Notes under the pieces: generated by a model | What the model saw: only the letters and a program-made list of their open reading frames with translations | Told to the model about the DNA's origin: nothing | Databases searched by the model: none | Shown: one piece after another, positions 56,201-64,000 of the stretch | Numbering within the stretch: position 1 is the first letter of the stretch | Layout: each line of letters opens with the position of its first letter | Made by a program: the position numbers and the translations under genes | Source: Chaetoceros tenuissimus | Lineage: Eukaryota; Bacillariophyta; Thalassiosirophyceae; Chaetocerotales; Chaetocerotaceae | Direction: 5' to 3' | Length of the DNA: 64,000 bases | Assembly (NCBI GenBank): GCA_021927905.1 | Contig: BLLK01000046.1 | Coordinates: 496,001-560,000, forward strand

Positions 56201-57013
56201 CTCCCATTTTCACTTCTATTCTCCAATACCTCCAGGACATTCTCCTTCCCAATCCTCATCTTGGAACATGCTAAAGCCGAGCTAGCCTCTTCAAAGTTTC
56301 CAACAGCATCAAAGGATCCACCACCACGAATCAAACTTCCATATCTAGCTCCTTTATCCCCTGCAATGTCGGTTCCATTTACAGCATCAGTAGCAATAAG
56401 CATATCTTCCTCCTCATCCTTCTTGGAAGACTTCGGTTCAAAGAAGTCCAATCTCAAGTCCTTTCCATGTCCTCTTCCTTTTCCCAGCTCAATCATTCCC
56501 ATAGGCTGCATATCGACACATGCAGCAATAGGAATAGTTCCCTCATCCGTGTTTCCTCCTTCATGCTTCTCAATTGAAATAGCACTCAACTGTCTGGTTT
56601 TGGTTTCTTTTTCTGATTTTTTAAATATGGTCAGTACAGTTGGGCTAGGTTCTTCAAATACGGAAGTATTTGATTTCACGAGAATCGCCTGTATGATATA
56701 GGAGTTGAAAAAGAGATGTTAGAAAAAAATATTTAAAATTATACCAATGAATTAGAAATAATTTTGCACATAGGTCGATAAGAGACGAAAAAACCGTTTG
56801 TTTTCATCTTGACTACAAAACACATCTTTGTAGACAAAAGAAAGACTTCATGCTTACCTCTTTCACTTCTGTTGCCTTGACTCCGTCAGAGGCATAAGTC
56901 TTGAGAGACTTGGTATCTTTCATTGCCTTTGCAAAAGACAAGGACTCGGCTCCTTTATCGATCTTCTCTGCCTTGATGTGACACGACATGTGTGACGGAT
57001 CAGGAAGAATCAT
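41222..57013 (-). CDS. Giant multi-domain surface protein, about 4,924 aa, 14 exons
   Basis: Exons 57013-56858, 56688-55753, 55670-52890, 52821-52531, 52467-52387, 52325-50814, 50735-50226, 50149-49919, 49861-49124, 49056-46791, 46726-45747, 45665-45326, 45242-43539 and 43470-41222 all join GT-AG and keep one frame, which supports a single gene. Hydrophobic segments at about residues 258-300 may be a signal anchor, or a start site may lie further in. PAN/Apple-like Cys segments follow, then a ricin-type lectin-like region, PSxxPS tracts with Cys modules, a bulb-lectin-like exon, CEGxC modules (exons 5-7), a fibronectin-III-like stretch, a coiled coil (about 3927-4120), and a C-terminal membrane span (about 4902-4920). 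Likely an extracellular adhesion or wall protein. Domain calls are from residue patterns. Confidence 0.8.
52030..52260 (-). repeat. PSxxPS-type coding repeat in the giant gene
   Basis: Part of exon 6: Pro-Ser pairs every four to six residues, as in diatom wall-associated proteins. Confidence 0.8.
54240..54720 (-). repeat. PSxxPS-type coding repeat in the giant gene
   Basis: In exon 3, dozens of Pro-Ser units (for example PSSTPSDQPSLLPS) separate the ricin-like region from Cys modules. Confidence 0.9.
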
Positions 57014-57724
57014 GTTGAAGCAAGTTGTTTGGCAGTTGATGAGCGGCTCCAAAGGTAACACACTGCACCAAGCTGGATTTCGTTTCGGTAGTATTTGTAA
57101 CTCTTGTTCTCTGGTATGTATTGATTTCAATACAATGGAATAAGAGAGGTATGTTAGCACTGTTGTGGTAATATACCTTTGCTGGTTTTATGTGTCGAAC
57201 AAACCGTCGAACCGAGAACTTCTTTGTGAGCAAACGGTATTACATGTTTTTTAAAAGGCTTATTTCGACAGGACTAGATCTAATTTACATAAATTTTCAT
57301 GCGATATGGCCTCTTTGACATGAATTCAAAAAACGGTGATTCTTGTAAAAAGGAAAGCAAACGGCTGTTTGACACTGTGTCGTGCAGTCATGGCGGCAAC
57401 AGGCTATGCCGAGTGTTAAGAAAGGTATGGTACCTGTTTCAAATGAACGAAAGTAATCTAAAAGGTACATGATTTTTAGGTACCAGGTAGATGTTAGATT
57501 TGTACTATGACTACACGCACTCACTGGTCGTCTTGTATTTATCTTGTGTATCTTGAAGTAACAGTAATAGAAATAGTTTGATTTATTTCCGTCTGAACCT
57601 CGTCCACACAGGAGACATTCTCTTTTTTCAATTTTGAAGTAGTCCGAGAAAGTATGATGTCTGTATGTCTGGAATAGGTAATTTGATGTGCTGGATTCAT
57701 CTATTGTTACCATTACACCTCTAG
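57014..57724. other. Intergenic, 711 bp
   Basis: Upstream of the giant gene and 3' of the DENN gene. A 138-codon minus-strand frame (57297-57713) starts with ATG but shows no family resemblance and is not supported as a gene. Confidence 0.4.
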
Positions 57725-60700
57725 CTAGTGAAATTGTGCTTCTATGTTTCTGTAGAGTATTAAAACTTCATTCGCTGCTTGTCTCACTGTGGATTGTGCT
57801 TCTTCATCCTGACTTACATAAGATCGTAATGCTTTGATTTCGTTTAGCTTTTCGCCGACTTCGTATACAGCAGGCATCGGTCCATATCTCATCAGAGAAA
57901 GCAGCAAAGTCAAACCACCCTCGATATGTTTCCAGCAATTTGGATCGTCCTCTCCTAATCTCACCCATGCAAGTCCAAGAGCTTGACGGAAAAAACTGTA
58001 ATCAAAGCATTCATTAATCACTAAAGATCTAATATTTTCAAAAGTTTCATTGTCATCGTATGCCCTTTCATTGGTCAGGTTGAGAGCATCACTTCGAAAC
58101 TCTTTCATACGCTCAAAATATTCATGCTCGGGATCTTTTGTAAACACTTCCTTGGTAACACTCCTTACTTCACTAGTCGAGAAAATACTCTTTTTCTCGC
58201 ATAAATGCATGTTGCACAAGATGATTGGAGGAATTTGCTCTCGCAGCAAAGAGGTTTGTTTCACCTTCTCTACTTGTTCAAAGAATGTGTTCACAAATCT
58301 TGCAAACATGATGGATCTGACCATTTTTTTCAGGACCAACCAGATTGGTGAGTTCATTGCAACACCAGTTTCCAGCTTCAATCTCAAGTACTGTTTCTTG
58401 TCAATCTTATGAGAAACTTTGTACGAATCCTTGCAAATTGATTCTGATGAATATGTGTTGATATTTCCGTAGATTTCAAGGAAGAATGATGTTAGTGATC
58501 GTCGAATACTTTCTTCACTTGATAGATCTACGGATTCTGTGGAAGATTTTGTCAGATGAGGCTTGGAAGCTGCCCAAATCCTTTGATCGCCAACCATCAA
58601 ATTACTGAAATCTTTGTACATGCTCTTGACGCCGACATAATCAGTGCTAGTGGTTTGATGCCGAATGGATGCAATTAGATTTGGTACCGTCTTCTCTGGC
58701 TCTCTCATGTTGAATGTCTTCATATGCGCTGTATCAAGATTAATGCGAAGAACTTCTCCTAATCGCCGCATGTCAACTTGATCAAATTGTTTTGCCAACA
58801 CACCGATGAAGAATGGGGTCTTGAGATTGTATAGTGGCGTTAAAAGGTGAGGAGGTAATATTGGTATGCACACATGCCTCCATATAAGAAGACCTTGAGA
58901 TAGCATAGACAAAGAAGCATGAAAACAACTGGAAAGTTTAGATGCGCAATCTGAGACAAAGATCACACGAATCTCACACAATAGTGCCGATAGTACCCTT
59001 ATCATCTTCTTCGGACCTAGACATCGCAACAATGGCATCATAGCAAAACTGTAAAACTCTCTTTCCAAATGAAGATTTATTGGATCATACCCTGGTTGAA
59101 CAGAAAGTGGTAACCTAAATGATGCACCAATGTAGTTGAAATCTGTACCTTGCATATCAATGATTTTAAATGATGTAGGAACTGAGATATATTTGTTTGT
59201 TCGAATGGTTTCGTCTCCCATGTGCCTAAAATAGCAGTTCTTCTTAAAAATTGTTTCTAGGAATTTCGATATAGTTTCCTCTTCTGTTGCTCCTGACTCG
59301 TACATTGCTTGTATTGTTCTAGAAATGGATTAGAAATGTTATGTTGACAAAGTCAGTATACGGTAGTCGAAATTTCGTCATACAATCACTTACTTGAGAA
59401 GATTTCTAACCATAAGTTCGGAATCAGTTGCCCTAGTTACGGCCACTAATGCCTTTTCTTCTTGGATATTTCTCTCCGCGTTCCTAGATAAATACCTCAG
59501 AACATGCAAGTATATTCTTTTTCCATTCCCAAGAAGAATGGAGAAACAGGTAAAGGATGAGTCTGAATCAAATGGATGGTGCGAGCTTTGCTCGTGATGT
59601 ATCTTCGCGAAATCAACTTCAGGGAATGTTAGCATTACAATTTTTGCTAACTTTGCTTCGTTCAACAAACTTTTCGCATCAGGGTGGCATAAATCTAAAG
59701 GGCTTACAACTTTTATTTTCCCCGAATATTCATATAATGGGTGTGGAATTTCCAAAAACAAATCTAAGATTGAAACACTTTCATCAAAAGTTTTTGATGC
59801 AATCATATTTGAAATACTTGATTCTGAGCCATTGGACCATTGGTTTTTCCCAGCAATAATGGAAGCACGGATTTTAGCATTGAATTCTGATAAATCGTCC
59901 GGTGATCTGACGTTTCTTTTAGTATTGCGTTTCTCAATGATACTGTCCACTGCAAGCTTTTCTCTACAGTTCTCTAAAACTGAATCGATATCTCGAGCGA
60001 CTTTGATATATGGAAGCTCTGATATACAAAATGCACTCTTATCAGCTTTATCGCCCCGAAAACTTCCATCTGCAAGAGATTTTGAAATTAGTACGTCCTG
60101 AGTCATTTCAGATATAAATGAATAATCATCTTCTTTATCGTAAGGCAAACGATGTTTGGGTAAAATTTCACTTTGTAGCTGAGGAACTTGCTTTGAATGG
60201 TTATTCATCTCTTGAAACTTATTGCATTTTGTGCCAAGACTCTTGTCACTATTTAATTCAGAAGAATCTTTCCTTGTACGGGAAGAAGCTGAGTTTTCCG
60301 ACCTAGAAAATCCATCATAATTTTCCATTCTTATGTCCACCTCATTATCATCAAATGCGTTAAAGTTTGTGTTTTCATGCGCTACTTGTGGGATTATAGT
60401 GGGGCTTGGGGATCGCGAAGTCCTTTGGTAGCTTGTTTCCAAATCAGAAACATGATTTGTGGATATTCCGCTCGAGGATTTACGACTTGTATCACTTCGT
60501 TGGTCTGATTTTAGTTGTTCCTCATGTTCGTGTTCTAGGGCCATGTCCATATTCTGACAAGTTTTGTTTTCTGCATTTTCCTCTTTGATGTCGGTGCGGA
60601 ACGAATTCAGCTTCGATTCCGAGTCCGTGTTTGTTTTATCATCAGAGGACCTCATTGATTCTGCCTCGACGTCAGAATGACTATCTTCACTGCCTTCGTC

Positions 60701-62167
60701 AGAAAAATCATCTTGGAAATGAAAGGCATCATAATTTGTTTGAGGCCTAGCCTCAGAATCAGAAGAACAATGTGAAGGGGTGGGAGATTTACCTCGAGGT
60801 ATTACTTGACTGAAAGGGAGCAAGCTATCTTCGTCGTCAAAGTCGAAGGCATTGAAGCTCGTCTTATACTTGGCAACGTTACTTTCTGTATCTTCACTAT
60901 TTATCATCTTCACTGTATGATCAATGCCTGATTGATCACTGTGATTTTCAATATCACCTTTTTGAGTAGAGGCAATCAATACTACCGTATCTTCATTCTT
61001 TTTTGGCTTGGAATCTGATGAGCATTCCGATACTACTCCCCCTGCAAGAGGACGAACGCATTTTCCCCCAAACAATACAACTAGCTCCTGCCATATTTTC
61101 TGGACCTTTTCATTTTCCATCATGCGCAATATATCTACAATATCTTCACAAAGTTTTCTAATCTCTTCTTCATTTGTAATCATTTTTTCTTCTTTGTGAA
61201 GCTGAAATACATCAAGACTTTGAATACCAACTTTGTACAATATCGTTGTTATTCTCTGAAGGTATTTTCCACAATTTTCGGGATTCTCAAAGATGGATCC
61301 ATCGATATTCAAAGCATCGACTATTGCGCCAATTATAACTGTCAATGCATCAGGACGAGTCATGATTATCGTAGAAATCATTGTTGATACTGTGATGGTC
61401 GCTAGTTCCGCTTCATTTTTGAGTTCAATCATGAGAGCGAGACACGTATCAATGACTATTGTTATGAAACTATTTTCATCAAGAACATTACCAAAAACAT
61501 ACCCCTTCTCGCAATTTCTAACAATGCCTATAAAAGTTGTGTATAACTGAAGACATTCGATAGCTTTCCGCGTTGTGCTGATGCTTTCCAAATGTTCAAT
61601 CAGAACAGGAGCCATGACTTGTTCAAACGTCGCCTTGTGGATTGTCACAATGATACAACCACATTTCTCAAATAAACATTTTTGAATGGAATGATGTGTA
61701 AAAGACATAGCGAGAAGTTCTAATATTTCGAGATGAATGTCTGGATCTAATTCCTCTTGTGAAAGAAAGGACGAGACTTGATAAGCGTATAGGGTGGCTG
61801 CATATGAGATTCTTTTCTCCTCCTGACTTCCATCTATCGATATCCTAGCTAGAGTAATGAATGCAATCATGAGCGCATTCACAGATCTAGTAGCTTCATG
61901 ACTATCAATCTTTGATGTTACATTGTATAGAGAATCTTGAAAGCCACCGATGCAGCTATCATGATCCAGAAAGATTTGTGTCATCGCTCGACACATGGAT
62001 ACTAGCTGCCGTGAAATTGCCCCGTCTGATTCTGCGTAAGTTTCTTTAATACAAGCTGCAGTGAGGAACTCCTGCATTTGTAGAGCATCTGCACTTGATT
62101 TACACATAGAAACCGCTTTAAGGAGTCCATCCTGCAATTCGTTCGGATTTTCAGACAGAGAAGTCAT
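57725..62167 (-). CDS. DENN-domain protein, likely Rab guanine-nucleotide exchange factor
   Basis: Two exons, 62167-59394 and 59318-57725, with a 75-bp intron, predict 1,455 aa. The first about 380 residues are helical, armadillo/HEAT-like. A long acidic, Ser-rich disordered stretch follows (about 380-760). The upstream DENN part comes at about 770-930 (FPEVDFA...FSILLGNGKRIYLHVLRYL), then core DENN from the splice onward (TIQAMYESGAT ... IVDMQGTDFNY-like IIDMQGTDFNY ... FYSFAMMPLLRCLGPKKMIRVLSALLCEIRVIFVSDCASKLS ... WRHVCIPILPPHLLTPLYNLKTPFFIGV) and a C-terminal dDENN-like region. DENN proteins load GTP on Rab GTPases during membrane traffic. The Rab partner cannot be told. The intron falls inside a Lys codon. 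Confidence 0.9.
59319..59393 (-). other. Intron of the DENN gene
   Basis: Donor GTAAGTG (59393-59387) and acceptor TTTCTAG, 75 bp. The joined frame reads through and the DENN signature spans the splice. Confidence 0.9.
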
Positions 62168-62872
62168 TCTACTCCATGCATCACTATTTCACAAAATGTA
62201 TATCCCCACCAAGTTCAGTGCTTGACCGCTAAAAGATCCCCTAGATAGTGATTACTCTCAAAGTGCTTTCTATGGAGACGATTCAATATAGATGGAGTAA
62301 TTTGTGGTAAACTATTGAATTGAAAGGAATGTTTTCATTGATACCTTGATGTTCCTTCATCCTTGAGAAAGTGAGATGTCAATGCAACAAGTAAGACAGA
62401 AAGGACCAAAATAGTTTTCAACGACTTTCGTTCTAAAGTTTGAATGGAAGTGGTATTTATAAAGGCGTTTTTTTCACTGTTAAAAAATGTGAATATTATG
62501 AATTAGGAAATATGATATTTTAATTTAATTTATAAAGCTGTTGCAAGTTTCCTAAAACACGCTTTTGATATATGAAATGAGGTAAGCTGAACAGTATTTC
62601 TTCTCCCTTTTTTCCTTGAGAACTCCAGAGACAAAATAGTGAGCTAGTCACGAAGTGGAGTTTCTTTTTTCGACAGCCCGGTATATCAGCTAGCTAGCTA
62701 GCTAATACAAAACAAAGAACGTAGAAGAAAACTGCTTTCTAGCTACTTACGTGCTAGTACGTGCAATGGTGGTGTAATATGTAATATGCATGTAATGTAC
62801 CTTTAACATTACCTAGTCTAATGATAAAGATTGACCAAACCTTGTTATCATAAATCAACAAATTCCTTACCA
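62168..62872. other. Divergent promoter region, 705 bp
   Basis: Between the DENN gene (-) and VPS53 (+). Contains a short (AGCT)n run near 62688-62704. No gene seen. Confidence 0.5.
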
Positions 62873-64000
62873 ATGGCATCCGAAGGAAATGGTACAAAGG
62901 TTCCTTTGGCCCAAGATCCAGAGGCATTGATCGACACAATAGATACCTTTAGCACAAGAAACATACAGGCTTCCAAGGCTTCTACTGGCAATGACCAAGG
63001 AAATAGTAAACATGGCAACGATACTTCTTCGTCCTCATCATTTGACCCAGTAGACTTTTTGAATCATCATTACAAAACAGAAGCTTCATTGATATCTGCA
63101 TTGCCGACTCTAAGATCGACACTTGACAAACGATTAACAACCCTTGACGAATCCATCTCTTCCACTATTCAAAAACAGTCTGATCTAGCAGATCTTACCT
63201 TATCAGATGTCACTCGAGCAAAGAATGCAGTGAGACAACTTCATCAACGAGTGACAACAGTACAACAAAAGGCGAGACAAAGCGAACAGGCTGTACAAGA
63301 AATTACCAAAGAAATGAAAAGACTCGACAATGCCAAGAAGCATTTGAGTAAAACTATTACTGCACTCAAGAGGTTGCATATGTTACTGCATGCCGTTAAG
63401 CAATTAAGATATTCAGTGAGATACTCTGATCCACCAGACTATAAAAATGCAGCGAATTTAATTGACGCTGTACAGCTATTACTTGGGCATTTTGATGGAT
63501 ATATGAATAGTGTTGAGAAAATGCGTCTGGTCAAGAATGATGTTGAGAAAATGAGGGCTGATTTAAATGAAGGGATCTTATTTTCATTCCGTGTTGCTGG
63601 ATTTGGAGGGACAAAGGCTCTTGAGATGAAGCAACGGGACTTGGATAAGCTGAAAAAGAACAAAAAGAAGCCTTCGGTTCCACAATTTGACAATGATGGA
63701 CATACCCAAGCTAAACTTGAGACTGATGGCGACTCTTCTGGTGAACCTCCAAAGGGAACAATACCCTTACCTCCTTCATCATTGAAAGATGCATGTCATG
63801 TTATTGATGCCCTTGGTGAAGGAAAACGAAAGGCTTTTATGAAAACATTCTGTGGAGATCACCTTGAGCCATATATTCAACTATTTCACCCACAAAATAA
63901 TACTTCGGCTGGAGGAGCACATTCAGCAACACAACAGAAACCAAGCTTCAAGATAAATTCAACCAGTCCAACTGCTGATGAAAAAGAGAACTCTGCGTTA
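62873..64000 (+). CDS. VPS53: VPS53, GARP/EARP tethering complex subunit, 5' part only
   Basis: An ATG at 62873 opens 376 codons running off the window end. After a polar N terminus, residues about 60-180 match the VPS53 N-terminal coiled coil: FDPVDFLNHHYKTEASL, then helices with QSDLADLTLSDVTRAKNAVRQLHQRV, KEMKRLDNAKKHLSKTITALKRLHMLLHAVKQL. This is the helical bundle by which VPS53 joins VPS51, 52 and 54 (GARP) or EIPR partners (EARP) for endosome-to-Golgi tethering. A charged, less conserved linker and the start of the helical-rod region (SSLKDACHVIDALGEGKRKAFMKTFC) follow. Truncated only by the window edge; it shows no internal break. Confidence 0.9.
   Translation, partial: MASEGNGTKVPLAQDPEALIDTIDTFSTRNIQASKASTGNDQGNSKHGNDTSSSSSFDPVDFLNHHYKTEASLISALPTLRSTLDKRLTTLDESISSTIQKQSDLADLTLSDVTRAKNAVRQLHQRVTTVQQKARQSEQAVQEITKEMKRLDNAKKHLSKTITALKRLHMLLHAVKQLRYSVRYSDPPDYKNAANLIDAVQLLLGHFDGYMNSVEKMRLVKNDVEKMRADLNEGILFSFRVAGFGGTKALEMKQRDLDKLKKNKKKPSVPQFDNDGHTQAKLETDGDSSGEPPKGTIPLPPSSLKDACHVIDALGEGKRKAFMKTFCGDHLEPYIQLFHPQNNTSAGGAHSATQQKPSFKINSTSPTADEKENSAL

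Noticed and set aside
57297-57713. 138-codon minus-strand frame between the giant and DENN genes
   Set aside because: Starts with ATG but composition is unlike its neighbours and no domain is visible; kept as unsupported.
62688-62704. (AGCT)n run upstream of VPS53
   Set aside because: Only about four units; ordinary simple sequence.

Overview
The window reads as nuclear DNA of a diatom. The evidence is: a moderately AT-rich sequence; short GT-AG introns of about 60-130 bp; organelle presequences carrying the diatom/heterokont ASAF-type plastid signal (RNase HII, M3 oligopeptidase); a giant surface-type protein with PSxxPS repeats as in diatom wall-associated proteins; a two-ORF Ty1/copia element of the kind common in diatoms; and TGACGTCA (CRE/bZIP) promoter palindromes. 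I cannot name the species.

Layout. 1-1020 holds a TIR element with an 8-bp target duplication (310-928), just upstream of a plastid-type RNase HII gene (1027-1758, +). This gene converges on a MATE transporter (1801-3474, -). A divergent promoter leads to a SNF2/ISWI-like remodeller with a C-terminal PHD-like finger (3816-6923, one intron). 7919-14604 is a young, whole-looking Ty1/copia element. 14605-21010 is a locus hit twice: an 85-codon host ORF starts 17 bp after the copia LTR and is split at codon 38 by a 6,124-bp TIR DNA transposon (14736-20859). That transposon has 7-bp target duplications, a spliced 1,141-aa transposase-like gene, and a convergent passenger gene with an agenet/Tudor-like start and twelve 57-bp coiled-coil repeats.

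From 21 to 41 kb are ordinary host genes: AP-4 epsilon adaptin (-, three exons), a diatom-type single-pass membrane protein of 1,310 codons (-), an M3 oligopeptidase (+, two exons), two tandem secreted S1 proteases with ShKT-like Cys modules (-, one intronless and one with three introns), a quinone-oxidoreductase-like protein (+) and an ankyrin protein (-).

41222-57013 (-) appears to be a single gene of 14 exons. All 13 GT-AG junctions keep one frame, giving a predicted 4,924-aa surface protein with PAN/Apple-like, ricin-type and bulb-type lectin-like regions, PSxxPS tracts, CEGxC modules, a long coiled coil and a C-terminal membrane anchor. It is followed by a 1,455-aa DENN-domain protein (57725-62167, -) and the 5' part of VPS53 (62873 to the window end, +).

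Themes. Several genes concern membrane traffic (AP-4, DENN Rab exchange factor, VPS53/GARP) or the cell surface (S1 proteases, giant lectin-like protein), but this is ordinary eukaryotic gene order, not an operon. The most novel items are the unclassified TIR transposon with its passenger gene, the host ORF it interrupts, and the giant surface gene. All functions are inferred from sequence motifs; no search was run.
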